From contig JBEWZL010000300.1 of NCBI GenBank assembly GCA_045837725.1, positions 1 through 64,000 of the forward strand: a stretch of DNA of 64,000 nt. Direction: 5' to 3'. Within the stretch, counting starts at the first letter, position 1. The number at the start of each line of letters is the position of its first letter. The translations under genes and the position numbers were made by a program. Origin of the DNA: Vermamoeba vermiformis (lineage: Eukaryota > Tubulinea > Echinamoebida). This document shows positions 31,831-43,365 of the stretch, in pieces. Under the pieces are notes generated by a model. The model was not told the origin of the DNA. It worked only from the letters and a program-made list of their open reading frames with translations, and searched no databases.

Positions 31831-32695
31831 TCAATAACGACGGATCTTTTGAGGAGCAGGATAGTCTCGAGAAGTATTCGAATACGCTAGCTCTAATTTC
31901 ATATCGTCGGGTTCTTCATCGCTAGAGCTGTCATCGTCATCCTCATCACTGCCCTTCTTGTCGTCTTTCTTCTTGTTGTTATTCGGGTTGAAATTCTTCC
32001 AATCAAATCTATGAATTGACCCTTCGCGTTTAATAGGTGCAATCTTTCCAGGATCATATTTCTTTTCAATCTTCGCTTCTTTGCCGTCTTTTCTCTTCAC
32101 CACGTCAAAGTTGCTCTCTTCTTTCTTTTCAGTGTAGCCGTTCTTTGCAGCTTTATTTTGTTCGTCTTCTTTAACTCGATCAAAGTAACGAAGTCTAGCT
32201 TCGCGTGTGGAGTGATTGACATCGAAAACCATGCCGCTGTCTACAAATAATTGCATCAGCATCAATTACTAAATAATTAAGAATATTCCAAAGTTTACTT
32301 ACCTTCGATTAGTTTCTTCTTTCGTTCAATTTTCTTTTGGCGGTCATATTGCTTTCGCCAGTAGCGGTGCTTATTAGTTTCAGCTCCGTACTCCGCTAAT
32401 CTCTTCTTGTAGTCATTCTCGTATTCTGTAGCGTATAGTGGAAGCCACAAACGATCGTCATCTAAATAGCACTATTAGTTTCCAGAACGGCACGGGATCT
32501 TCCAGAATCCGAAAAACAATTTCGTTTCAAAAACAATTAAAAATATTAATAAATAGAAATTAGGCACTTACTTGATATTCTCCAATAATTTTTGTTAGCC
32601 AATGAGGCCGAAGTTAATTCAGGTCCGGGTAAACGTCTGAAAATATTCAAAATAACTTCGTCTGGCAATTCTATCTCCATTTTATTGTTCTCCAT
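31831..32695 (-). CDS. F-box protein with acidic/basic C-terminus
   Basis: Three exons beginning at the ATG at 32695. Residues 7-45 form an F-box (LPDEVILNIFRRLPGPELTS, then WRIS). A basic helical region (YKKRLAEY, HRYWRKQYDRQKKIERKKK) follows. The last third is charged and probably disordered, with a block of Asp and Ser (about 31915-31965). F-box proteins bring substrates to SCF ubiquitin ligases by binding Skp1; no substrate-binding repeat is visible. The pattern WxxxYxxEYxxxYKKRLxEY after the F-box recalls F-box proteins with a single WKxLY motif. Substrate unknown. Confidence 0.75.
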
Positions 32696-33070
32696 CTGCT
32701 AAAATGTATTTGTTAGTAATTTATTAAGAAAAAAATTATTTGGGTGTTTGTCTTAGGTACTAAGGATCAGAATTATTACAACTCCGAGCCACAAGAAAGA
32801 TCCAAATTGCTTACATTCTTATGACGTGTGGTCTACAGGTTTATGTGATGGTGAAAATGATCTTGTTGCAAACGTGAACTGAAATACTTGTTTTTGGCAC
32901 GTGCCCACGATCGCCTCGTCACCAATTTGCTGCGTCACCCGTTTTTGGTCAAATCCGTAATACTAGAATATTGCATTATGGCTCGAATTATTTATATTAC
33001 ATCGGTGAGTGTTGTATGTACAGCTTTCGAATCTATTTACAAAACTTCCAGAATACTCTGCGCTGGGAGT
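32696..33070. other. intergenic stretch
   Basis: A 375-bp gap between the F-box gene start and the stop of a small unknown gene, both minus. AT-rich in its left half. A forward 133-codon frame overlapping its right end begins at a non-ATG codon and is the shadow of the minus-strand gene. Nothing else seen. Confidence 0.4.
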
Positions 33071-33430
33071 CTACAAGTTTTCCAGAATATCTGCCTGCGA
33101 TACTTGTCCGCCAATATCTGGGCGATCAAAAGAAAGATCTTCAAGCTTTATATCTGTATCGCTCGACTCGGATGGAGATGTGGGCACAGACTCGATACGC
33201 TTTGTGCTGACCTTAACCGGCCCCATATCCATACTCTCTGTTCTATAGAACTCATTTTCTTCGTGAATATCTGTCTTATCGAGCTCTAAAAAGCGACTAA
33301 TGTGGATCATGTCCATTACAGCTTGATCGCGACTCAGATCTGGTGGAGTGAGTCGAACGGAAGTGCCGTCGTTGAGATCGAACCTAGCATAAATATTATC
33401 CTCTATTCCGTTATTAGCCGCACGTGCCAT
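33071..33430 (-). CDS. unknown 119-aa hydrophilic protein
   Basis: Single exon, ATG at 33430. The protein is acidic and Ser/Asp-rich, with a folded-looking N-terminal part (IYARFDLNDGTSVRLTPPDL) and a tail SPSESSDTDIKLEDLSFD that resembles casein-kinase-2 sites. No membrane segment or known motif. The start is the first ATG after the upstream stop. I do not recognise a family. The tRNA-Ser lies 240 bp upstream. Confidence 0.5.
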   Translation of the reverse strand: MARAANNGIEDNIYARFDLNDGTSVRLTPPDLSRDQAVMDMIHISRFLELDKTDIHEENEFYRTESMDMGPVKVSTKRIESVPTSPSESSDTDIKLEDLSFDRPDIGGQVSQADILENL

Positions 33431-33672
33431 CGCTTACATTAGTCCAGATGTGTTGACGAAGCCAGAGCGCTGTGTGTAAACGCGGATACGTTTGATTGAC
33501 AGTTTGCTGGACAAAAAACATTGTCGTAAGTACGTTGTGCGTTAAAAACGATAAAATTTGTGTTTTCGTAACGGATTCAAGAATTCACGGCCAGGGTTGA
33601 GAAAATTATCAAAAAGTTGACCCAGGCCGTTCAAAAATAAAAAGACAACAGACGGCCAAGGCAAAAAGGTAT

Positions 33673-33757
33673 CGACGCCGATGGGATTTGAACCCACGCG
33701 GGACTTCGTCCCAATGGCTTAGCAAACCATCACCTTAAACCGCTCGGTCACAGCGTC
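33673..33757 (-). tRNA. tRNA-Ser (anticodon GCT)
   Basis: The minus strand folds as a class II tRNA: acceptor GACGCTG/CGGCGTC (one G-T pair), anticodon loop TTTGCTAA with anticodon GCT, a long variable arm (GGGAC/GTCCC) and a T-arm GTGGGTTCAAATCCCAT. The discriminator is G, as expected for tRNA-Ser, and a run of five T follows for RNA polymerase III stop. No intron. It reads AGY serine codons. Confidence 0.96.
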
Positions 33758-33944
33758 ATTTGTTGAAAGTACGCCAGCGGATCAAGGGTGGTCGTGCAAA
33801 AGACAAAAGGACGATCATAAACGTGGGTATTATATATTATTACAAATTATCATCGTGAGAATTGTAATTTCAATCAAAGTTCAAAAAAATTTCATCCGTT
33901 GCTGAGCGATAATTAATTGTAAATTAAATAGACGATCATTCTAC

Positions 33945-34503
33945 TTACCTAATCTGCGCTTCATTTAGTCCTCTCGAGAAGGGAAATTCTTCTTCTATGT
34001 AAATACAGTCCCCGTGCTTCGGGATCGTGATGAAGGTGTAAGGGTAGGTAAAATAGAAATAATAAATAAAGAAGAAAAACGGTGCTACGAGTACTAGGCC
34101 CAGCCACCACCTGAGAGAAAATCCAAGCTAAAAATAACGAGTAAGTAAGAACATGCTCGGAAGTATCAAGATCTGAAACTGTCGACCGTAATTTCAAAAA
34201 AATAGCCAATAGCGATACGATAAAATATTGTAATTATCGATTCATAATAATAATGAAATAAATAAAGCGAATTGATTTCTTTTTCTGTCGAGATTGCTAA
34301 CGAAAAATCGCAAAACCAATTCAGGGACATACCAGGACGCATATTAGAAGCCAAAATACTATTATCATAGCACCTGTTTTATGTGCTACGTTCGGTGGGT
34401 ATTTACGATACAGCGTGCCTCCATCTCGCTCGGGATCTTCCTCATTTATCTCCGTGCAGAAGAGTCTCAACGTGTTCTTGAATATTGTTGTATCGCACTT
34501 CAT
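33945..34503 (-). CDS. small membrane protein with two helices
   Basis: Two exons (34333-34503 and 33945-34127) join in phase 0 to 117 aa, using acceptor ttatttttag at 34128. The N-terminus is soluble and polar (about 43 aa, acidic NEEDPERDGG). Two membrane helices follow (MIIVFWLLICVLLGF and WWLGLVLVAPFFFFIYYFYF), then a polar tail with GDCIYIEEEFPFS. A downstream acceptor would switch to another open frame, but the resulting protein is less well formed. No family recognised. Tail length and short loops suggest an ER or Golgi membrane subunit; this is inference. Confidence 0.55.
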
Positions 34504-35119
34504 GTTGGTATGCACGCAATGTTAAATTGAATCTGAAGTGACTTCTCTTCGAGCGCGTGTCGCGCTCTGTAGAAGGAATTTCACTGCTCGTTCAAAAAAT
34601 CTTGCCAGCCACGCAACAATCAATAATTAAAATTTAGACCATTTACGCGAAGCTGTGACTGACGGCTTACGTGAGTGTTATGCTGCGCGTCGAAATTAAT
34701 ACCCACTTAAGTAGTGTTATACTCGAACAATAACAATAGTTGGCTATTAAGCACAGCTAGAAAGCCGGGATTCGTGTGCAATCGATATCATAATAATTGA
34801 TCTGAAAGCAAAATGTGTCGTGATCCAAATTAATGTGTCTCGTCCTCGTGAAAAAAGAAACAACAAACAAACCTGCCTGGTAATTTTTCTTCGGTTCCAC
34901 ATGGCCTGAAAAAATTGGAAAACGGCTAGTAGAAAAAGGCGGGAACGGATGTAGCTACCTTGTTTTCGAAGAATTTATTGCCTTAATAAATTTGATATCA
35001 AGGGAGGCAATACGGCAGAACGTGTTTTTTCGTATCTACTTTCAGTAAGTTCACTCGAACACTCTTCCTCATATTTCCACCGCCTGACATCTTGCTCTTT
35101 TTGTGCTGCGTGCATTTTG
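34504..35119. promoter_or_regulatory. divergent intergenic region
   Basis: A 616-bp gap between the two-helix membrane gene (minus) and the BRCT-kinase gene (plus). No ORF or RNA gene seen. The DNA has a mixed composition with several AT runs; no clear TATA box. Confidence 0.4.
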
Positions 35120-36993
35120 ATGGCCACAGATAATTGTAAATGCTTAAAATTATTACTCAGCGTAAATATTATAAATAGTTTTTGAAATATTTATAGCGCG
35201 AGTATCGAACTAACCGTTTCTTTTTCGAATCTAGTGCATAGAGTTACCAAACCAAGTTTAGTGCTGAGCGGTGTTTTCAAAGAGGACCGTGCCCAAATAA
35301 AAGCTAAATTGGAGAGTAATGGATATACGGTGCGCGACAGATTGTTGGTCGGCAGTCAAAAGGTAAGCAGATCGATTAATCTGTCGTTAAAATTGGAGCT
35401 CAATGATTTTAGGATTGCTACCTGATGCTGGGAAAGGATTTCAAACAGACCAAGTTGACCGATGCTTTATTGGCAAATATTCCTGTTGTCAAGCCAACTT
35501 TTTTCGAAGCAATCGTGACCAAGCCCGATCAAGTACCGGATCCTTCGGTGCACGCTTACAAAGCCGCTCTTCCTCGTAGAAGGCAACACAAGGACTCGAG
35601 GAGATACTATAGCAACGATCAGAAGGTCCCTGCGAAGGGTGAGTACTCGGATTCGTTTCGAAAAGTTATCAACTTTGGCCTACGTACTAACCCTGGGCCA
35701 ATTTTGCAGTCAAACAATGCCGTGCAATGACTCGCAAGGTAGTAGCACTAGAGGGCCAAATTGGTGTTGGCAAGAGCACGCTCTGTGGTAAAATCAAGGA
35801 GCTTTTCTCATCTGATGTTGCCATCTACAAAGAACAGACCAACGAGCTTTTCTTAAAGCTCTTTTATAGCAACCCTGTAAGTATCCTTCTACATTGAATA
35901 CTAATGTCCTTCAACGACTCACGAAATGTCCAGGCCAAGTACGGATTCGCTTTCCAATGGGGCATGTTGAAGACACGCGTTTATCAACTGCGATTGGCTC
36001 AACAAGACATTAAACACGGCAGACACCCCGACAAACAGTTCTTCTTCTGGGACCGTTCTATGATTGGAGACTACACCTTCGCGTTGTGGTACGTACCGGA
36101 GCAAGCGAGATATTTTTCCTTTCAGGACAGCGCCACTGACAGTTCTCTCCTCTAGGAACCACCTCTTGGGAAGTATCTCACGCGAGGAGATGGACGTGTA
36201 CGAGAGTGGTAAGTCTAGACTTTTGAAACTCGTCAAATTACCGTTACCGCTTGAAAGATTCGGATTCGAATCTTCCAGATGCGCAACATCTCTCCTTTTC
36301 TTGCCTTTGCTTATCACTTTAGCTGGATTACTTATCATACTATTACCAGAGTTCGGAGGCAGCATGAAGGAGTTCGACAAGATCCCGTTCTTGAAGGACA
36401 TTGGCCTCTTCGTGTATTTGAACGACGAGCCTGCTCAATGCAAGTTCCGCGTCGAGCAACACCGCAAGAACGACTCTGAACAGGGCATCCCCTTGCCTTA
36501 CTACGAGGGCATTGATGATATGCACTTCTTCCTGTTCGTCTTCAAGCTGTTCACGAATCCGAACCGATCGGCTGTTGTTCTCAACTGGGGACAATACAAC
36601 GACGCTGAGAACACTCTTGACCTCTTCAAGAACGTTATTGATGGCAAGATTAAAGCTCCCACCGTCCAAATCGTTTCCAAAGCGGATGTGCAAGCCGCTA
36701 AAGCTGCCAGCAGACGAACGAATGCCTCGTACAAGTTCTACAAGACTGAGGCCGAAATCCTAGCCGCCTTCGAAGAAATTAAAGGAGAGGAAAACGTCGA
36801 TAACATGAACGAAGTCAAGCCTACGTACGAGCAAGTTTTCATTCCGATGGATTTGCTCACGATCCCCGCCGAAGAGAAGAACATTGTTGCAAACGACTAC
36901 GACCTAACCTTCTACCGCAATGAATTTAAGCGAGTAGTTTTGTACCACTTGGCGCACTTTGAGAACGTCAAGCTGTACAAAAGCCGAGACTAG
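35120..36993 (+). CDS. BRCT-deoxynucleoside kinase fusion
   Basis: Seven exons (35120-35135, 35235-35362, 35413-35638, 35710-35876, 35934-36088, 36156-36208, 36350-36993) join in frame to 462 aa. Residues about 8-80 read as a BRCT domain (LVLSGVFKEDRAQIKAKLE, then LGKDFKQTKLTDALLANIPVV), which binds phosphopeptides or DNA ends. After a basic linker comes a deoxynucleoside kinase: P-loop LEGQIGVGKST (about 136-146), WDRSMIGDY, and a C-terminal lid region with an acidic insert. Such kinases make dNMPs for salvage; typical members are 220-280 aa. The 16-nt first exon carries only the start and five codons, so the N-terminus is the least certain part. BRCT suggests targeting to damaged DNA, which is inference. 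Confidence 0.82.
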
Positions 36994-37366
36994 ATGCGAA
37001 ACAGAAGTTCTTTCGTGCTTTTCAGCGCGATTAAGAACCCTCCCCTTGTAATAAACACTTGTACATATATTGCCTCCAAATAAAAGCCATGTCAAACGAA
37101 CGAGGATTGCAAAAATGTAGTGTAACAGCATTTGGATGGCGGAGTTGTAACGGTTTCATAAAAAATCTACGAATCGTAGTAAGGCACATGTAATAAGAGC
37201 GGAATACCTTTCCCTTATAGATTCACAAAGATTGCGCACTCTGATTTCGTTGGAGATTCTCAGTGATTTTATTGAATCATTTTTTTTAACGTTCTTCATT
37301 GAGAAGCATAACGCGACTGCTAACTCGTCGGTGAATTTTTAAATATTAATTTACACCGAGCACAAA
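36994..37366. other. intergenic stretch
   Basis: A 373-bp gap between the BRCT-kinase stop and the Rho GTPase start. Contains AATAAA-like words near 37052 and 37079 that could end the upstream transcript. Nothing else seen. Confidence 0.4.
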
Positions 37367-39073
37367 ATGCAAGCGATTAAAGTGGTTGTTGCTGGAGATG
37401 GATCAGTCGGCAAGACTTGCTTCATGATTAGCTTTACTTATAAAGCTTTTCCTCAAGAGTACATCCCCACGGTAATATTTATTAGCGGTTTTGAAATTAT
37501 GCAAATTTTAGAATAACTTGTATTTTGTGTTGAAAGATTCGGTTAATATTTTTCAAATTGACGCTATTTTATTGACTTGTCGCTTCCTTTATTATAGGTG
37601 TTCGATAATTATAACGCACTGATGGAATGTGAAGGAAGAACGTTCAATTTAGGTCAGATCGTATACTCGAATTTTCAAATTATTACAAAAAATCTAACCA
37701 ACGTTTCTTGCAGGTCTTTGGGATACTGCCGGTCAAAGCGACTTTGGTACGCTAATAATAATATTTTTAGTACTATTTTAAATCATAAAACGGCGAATTG
37801 GCAAGATCGCGGGCCATCTGTTTATTTGTACTCAGCGAAAACTATTAACTCAGTACTCAATTATTTTGTCACCAAGCTAATGTTATTTTACAGAGAAATT
37901 GAGACCTATGTCCTATGAAGGCGCTGACATTTTCTTGTTGTTCTACTCCATTATAAATCCAACTTCCTTCGAGAACATCAAAGAAAAGGTACGGTTATTT
38001 TTAATTACGCTAAATATATTATTTTTGCTAAGCTGACACGATGCAAATTCAAATTTAATTTGTAATTTGGCATTTGTTTCAATTTTTATTTACGCGTAGT
38101 TATTGCAACTATTTAATCCTGTTATTATTCATATTTTAACACCATATTTTCTTAGTGGTACGGCGAAATTCGTCAATATGGTGCCAACACACCTATCCTA
38201 TTGATTGGCACGAAGGTCGATAAGAAAGATGACCCTGAAGTGCTCGAAAAGCTTCGTTTGCAGAAACAAGAGCCGGTCACCGAGGCTCAAGCGAAGAAAT
38301 TGGCAAAGGAAATTGGTGCTGCGAGCTACTTGACCTGCTCGGCGAAAGAAGACCAAGGCATGAGGACTATCTTCGAGGAGGTCGTGCGTATTGTAGTCAA
38401 CGCGAAGATGGGCAAAAAGGCCGGCAAGCAATGCTGGAGCATCAATTGCCGCAAGAATTTGCCCGCTGTCAACGGTCCTAAAAAGGTAATTTTTTTAAAA
38501 TGATTAGCCCGTTCTCGAACACTATCGACCGACCCAACGCTGCAATAGCGTGTACTAATATGGTATTTTTCAGTACAAGTGCAGTTCGTGCTCGCACTGG
38601 TATTGCAGCAGCTGTATTGAAGTCTGGGAAGATGGCTGGAAGGGCTGCCCTCAATGTAAGTATACTAGTCTTAGTAATTGACATTATATATCAATATCGC
38701 ACTACGCGTCGTCATCAAGGGTGGTATTAACTCTATAATGTTAGGCACATTGGACGAGGCTGCTGCACGCAAGCGAAAAGGCGAGAAGTTGCCCGATGTC
38801 AAGAAAAAATACATCCAAAAGGAGGACAAGATTGAGTACAGCAGTGACAGCGAAGACTCTGACAACGAGCCAGTGAGCAATACTAACGGCCCTGAGAGTC
38901 CTACTACCGAGAAGAAGGAGAAGAAGAGCAGCAAAAAGGCTCGATCTGGATCAAAGTCGAAGATTGGTGAAAGCAGCAGCAGCGCCAATTTGAATGCTAG
39001 TGCCAACAATAATAACGAAGAAAAGAAAGACAAGAAGGACGAGAAGAAAGAAGAAAAGGAAGAAAAGAAATAA
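37367..39073 (+). CDS. Rho-family GTPase with C-terminal FYVE/RING-like zinc finger
   Basis: Seven exons (37367-37471, 37598-37652, 37714-37746, 37894-37988, 38156-38485, 38574-38655, 38745-39073) give 342 aa, phases checked. The G domain has P-loop GDGSVGKT, effector loop YIPTVFDNY, WDTAGQ, GTKVD and CSAK, with a Rho insert ([14 protein letters not shown]). Instead of the usual CAAX tail, residues about 189-234 hold four Cys pairs spaced C-x4-C-x14-C-x2-C-x4-C-x2-C-x10-C-x2-C, as in FYVE/RING-type cross-brace fingers. A Lys/Glu/Ser-rich disordered tail ends the chain. Membrane attachment, if any, would be by the finger, not prenylation. The zinc finger spans exons 5-7. Confidence 0.88.
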
Positions 39074-39267
39074 GAGATCTTGACTCGTCTCGTTCTGAAA
39101 GAGCCATATGCTTTTCTTCAATTTCAATTTGTAATAGTCGGTTTATTAACGTTAATAGTACTTTTAATGGTGCTGTTAGCGCATGTACAAAATTTTTATA
39201 GATCATAAATCACATTAGCAAACATAGAGCGTGCACAACTAACGACTTATGCAATAAATGCATTAAA

Positions 39268-41303
39268 ATGGATATGTTAACAATATTTGACTTGCCTGAC
39301 GAAGTACGTGGTTGTTGAGCTGGACTGCTGACGATCAATCTGACAATTTGTTTGATCCAGGTGCTCGTCAGGACGTTTATGTTTTTAGATTTAAAAGACC
39401 TTGCAATATTGCCTTGCACCAACAAGAGGATATGCCAGTTAGCTCAAGAGAGATTGCTATGGAAGAAATTGTGTATGTCATCTGCCTTCTAATTTTTAGT
39501 TTAAAATTTATTGGCATAATTTAACCACGGAATTAAGATTATATTCGAGTATTTCCAATTATATAATTTTTAAAAATTAATACAACCAAGATTTTGTCAT
39601 CGCGATACATTAATGCTAATTTCTCCGCTTTAATAGACAAATCAACTGCATCACTCACTAGCAGGTATTATTTTGTATCATCTGAAAGTAATCCGGCGAC
39701 GTTTGGAAAAATTCGGTGCGGTGGCAGGTCAGCTCAGCGAAGCAATTAGCGCCAGGTACTACCACCTTTGTTGTAATTAAAATTCTCGTATTTGCTAATA
39801 ATAGCATTAACAGTAAAAGAAATATGGAGTAATCAAGTTGTGCCTGTTGGCGACACGTTAATCGGCCGAGAAGATAACGTGCTCGTCTTTGATATCGGCT
39901 CTTACGCGCTAAAAATAGGAAATACGACGACACTACATCCTAATGGAACAATTCCGACTATTTTAGGCACTCCTAAATACCCCAGGTAAGTTAAAGTAAC
40001 TTCGGATCTGGTGCATTCGTCATGTTTCTAACAATCTTCATAGCTACATGATCGGCCTCGGGCAAAAGCAATTGTATCTTGGAAATGGAGATCTCGAGGC
40101 CAAGCGAGGTGTACTCAATATACATCGACCAGTGCATCGTGGAGTTTGCACGGATTACAACAAGTTTGAGGGACTAATGCACCATTGTTTTTACGTGGCA
40201 CTGCGCCGTGCACCTCAAGAGTCATTCGTACGTAATTTCAACGATATTTTACTTATAATAACAAAGTGTAGGTGTTCTTATCGGAGCCGTTCCACCGTCC
40301 GATGGTTCAGAAAGAAGATGTGGGCTATGTTTGAAGAACTGAGCGTGCAAGGAATATACGTAGCGCCATCGGGACTGTTGTCTTCGGTTATTGTGACATT
40401 AAAGGAAATGGCCTCGTAGTAGAAATCGGAGATGGTGTCACGCAAGGTAAGGAGACGATCTAATTTGCCGTTACTAAAAGCTCATTACAGTTGTGCCCGT
40501 GATCGACGGCAAAGTGCATTTGCATTGTGTGGTCACAGAGAATATAGGTGGTTATGACATTACGACTCATTTCATTAATCAACTGAACAACCGTGGGCTT
40601 GGTTTTGACTCGGGCGTGCATTATCTTATTGCCGACACTTTGAAGGTACACCACCAAACATATATGTCCTACTATATCAAAAAACTTATGCTTTGAGTAG
40701 CCTAACTGTTACGTGTCGCAAGATTTCACGAATGAATTGATCGAGTTTAAAACAAAGCCGTACGATAAGCAGCGAAGAGTAGCGATGCCCGATGGAAATT
40801 TCATCGATTTAGAAGACGAACTGATTACAGCGCCTGAAGTTTTGTTCAAACCAGAGCTGGGACATTTGCCTGCACGAAGTATTGTCAAGTTGATCGAGGA
40901 CTGTTTGAACCGATGTGAAACTGCTTCCAGAGATTCCTTATTGGGAAATATCTGCATCACAGGTACACTCCCTCCGGCTTTAATAAGTATTTAGGCAATG
41001 ACGAATAATCGTGCTATATAGGCGGTGTATCAGCGTGCACATTAGGGCTCGGAACACGACTAGAAAATGAGCTCAAGTTGCTGTACCCTTCAACTCCGGT
41101 CATGGTGCTCGAGAAGGGAAGGTTTGCAGCGTGGAGTGGTAATATTGTCATAGTATTATAATAACCAGAGAGCGATATTAATATTTTACGTTGGCATAGG
41201 TGGTGCGATGATGGCTCGAAGATTATCAACTACTGATCGTTGGGTAACGCTCGCGCAGTACCAAGAAGTTGGTCCGCAAGTTGCGCGTATGGCGTTCATA
41301 TAA
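39268..41303 (+). CDS. F-box-actin-related protein (ARP), probable fusion
   Basis: The 5' part (39268-39303 and 39361-about 39471) encodes an F-box (FDLPDEVLVRTFMFLDLKD, then LLWKKL). The 3' part (from about 39829 to 41303) encodes a divergent actin fold: VFDIGSYALKIG near the start, RPVHRGV, a GxG-type VVEIGDGVT segment, ITGGVS and a C-terminal AAWSGGAMMARR. The ARP part has no ATG of its own before its second exon, and an in-frame route through the exon at about 39666-39755 links it to the F-box. The exact middle splice sites are uncertain, as two frames are open there. Plants have an F-box-bearing ARP8 of similar order; such proteins are nuclear or nucleolar. If the link is wrong, 39268-39492 is a 55-aa F-box protein. 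Confidence 0.6.
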
Positions 41304-41761
41304 ATAAATGGGTCCCTAGGGCAGGGTTGTCGTTACCGTTGGCCAAATCCATTTTTCAATCATCAAATCAATGAGGTGACCACAACCACAAGTACCTTTT
41401 GTAATTAATTTCACTAAAAACGTTTAGTGATCATAGTACATTCGTTAGGTTTATGGTAAGTATTCGGTAGATCAACCGAAGAACTTGATCTCGATCCAAT
41501 ACCTGATCGCAATTAGGCATTATTTAATTTTAGAAAATATGTAAATAATTAATATACTAATATATGCGCTCAGATGAAGGATATCTAGGATTTACAAATT
41601 TGATCAGAGAAAAATAATGGAAAAGAACGAGGATCTGTCAAAACAAATAGCAGAGAGCGATTAATACACCTGATGTAAATAATAATGAAGATAAAGAAGA
41701 AAATAATGATCAAGAAAAAGAGAGTTACGTTAAACGAGGCAAGATCCGGATCGACTATTTG
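41304..41761. other. intergenic stretch
   Basis: A 458-bp AT-rich gap. In-frame codons without a stop precede the methyltransferase ATG at 41762 for about 80 bp, so that gene might start upstream by a short extra exon (an ATG at 41617 in another frame is one candidate). No other feature. Confidence 0.4.
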
Positions 41762-42609
41762 ATGGACGACATAGAAAACAAGAGTGGTTACGTTAAAGAA
41801 TGGATTAACAAGCCTTTCTTGCATAAAATGCGCGCAGATCCTAATTTTAGAAGATTATTGAACCATAATAAGCTCGAAAAAGAAATGAACGAATCCTACA
41901 TGGTTTACAAACAGACCAAAAACTTGCTCAAAAAAATTGGAAAATCAGCAGATGACGAAGACATAGTCATATTTGATGTCTGTTCGGGCAAAGGATTCAC
42001 ATCGGTCCTATTGTCGTTACATTTTCCGAAAGCCCGGATCTACATGGTCGACAAATGGACGAAATTGAATTTGGAACACTTAGCTAGCTTGCCGCAAGTC
42101 ACATTTGAAAATTTCAATATAACTAAGAGCGATTTATTGAAGTTTGTTAATGATCGTGCCCAAGGCAAATTCGGTAAGTCAAACCTGTAGGATCCATCCG
42201 CCAATATTGTTTATAAATTAAATTGTTTGCGGACTGTGAAATTAGACCAATTTTATATGTATTTGGCATTTATACTAATTTGGATTGTTTTGCAGGGTTA
42301 TTTTTGGGGGTCCATCTGTGCGGTGGCTTGTCAGTCCGATTTATTGACATCTACAATCGCTGCGATTGTTTAAGAGCAATGGTATTGTCACCTTGTTGCT
42401 TAGATAAAAGAAATACGAAGTTATTGCAATTGGCAAAGACGACTAAGATAGATAATTATCAGTTATGGACTACAGAATTATATTTGCAGATTAAAAAGTC
42501 AGAAAAAGATATAAAATCGGATGATAGAGTCGAAACTGATAAGGATAAATTCATCGTTGCAATTAAACACGACAATTTCAATAATACAAGGGCGGTACAA
42601 GAACACTAG
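41762..42609 (+). CDS. SAM-dependent methyltransferase (Trm13/METTL25/GSTCD-like)
   Basis: Two exons (41762-42173, 42296-42609) give 241 aa. The Rossmann core shows motif I as FDVCSGKGFTSVLLS, then a strand with MVDKW (motif II). After the intron comes VHLCGGLS and LSPCCLDKR. The VHxCGxLS ... PCC pair is typical of the methyltransferase group that includes Trm13 (tRNA 2'-O-methylation), METTL25 and GSTCD. No zinc-finger domain typical of Trm13 is present, so a tRNA role is not assured. The N-terminus may be longer. Neighbouring genes give no clue. Confidence 0.72.
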
Positions 42610-42950
42610 CTCGATCCAATGACGTTGAAGAAGTTGTACATAAACGAAGGCTTGTATAATATAAATATTATATGATATTATGAAATAGACGTAAGATTTT
42701 GACAGTGAATATTACGGAACAAGTTCGCTCTGTGTTTTTTTGCCTCGCGTACGGAATTTCAATAAAAATTCTTCCGATTGCCGATGCAATATTAAATTTG
42801 GCAACTAATACAAGCTAAATACCAATGAGAATTGAAGTTAGCTGACGTAATTTTGCCTGAAAAGTTACGAACCGAAACGATAAAAGCGAGTCTTTTTCTC
42901 TTTTGTAATCATTCAAATCAAACAACTAACACTCAACAACTCAATACGAA
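42610..42950. promoter_or_regulatory. intergenic with TATA-like box for the Grg1-like gene
   Basis: A 341-bp gap. An ATAAAAG word at about 42880 lies roughly 65 bp before the ATG of the small Grg1-like gene and is the likely TATA box. A poly-pyrimidine run (tctttttctcttttg) follows, likely near the transcription start. Confidence 0.5.
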
Positions 42951-43169
42951 ATGGAAAACATCAAGAACGCCGCTAACGCCGTCACCAACAAGGTCTCTGA
43001 AATGGGCCACCACGCTCAAGCCGAATCCGCCAAGGATCGTGCCATGGACCCCAACAGATCCGCCACTGAGCGCGTTGAAGCTGGAGGTCACGCCATCAGC
43101 GAGAAGGCTAAGGAGACTGTCTCTGGTGTCAAGTCTGACCACTACAAGGAACAAGCCAAGCACGCTTAA
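42951..43169 (+). CDS. Grg1-like hydrophilic stress protein
   Basis: A 72-aa single-exon gene with no hydrophobic segment. Composition (Ala, Glu, Lys, His, Gly), an N-terminal amphipathic part (MENIKNAANAVTNKVSEM) and a repeated helix-forming pattern match the glucose-repressible Grg1 family of fungi and amoebae, small soluble proteins made under starvation or stress. The codon set is strongly biased to C-ending codons (aac, gcc, aag, acc), unlike neighbours, which implies high expression. A TATA-like box sits about 65 bp upstream. Confidence 0.85.
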   Translation: MENIKNAANAVTNKVSEMGHHAQAESAKDRAMDPNRSATERVEAGGHAISEKAKETVSGVKSDHYKEQAKHA

Positions 43170-43365
43170 ACACATCTAACTTGTTTGTCTTCCGAATAAA
43201 CTAGAAACTTGTAGATATATCTATTTATACGCAGCTACTGCCTATTATTTTTCGGCCCTAAACGTGCGCACTGATTGTTCGTGGAGGCCTGAATCAATGA
43301 AGTTGTTACGTAATGGATTGGATCAGATCCAAAATTTATTCACAAACGAATTGAAGCAAGTAATA

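Noticed and set aside
32888-33289. Forward frame of 133 codons
   Set aside because: Overlaps the minus-strand unknown gene, which starts with an ATG and has more protein-like composition; no splice or motif support for the forward frame.
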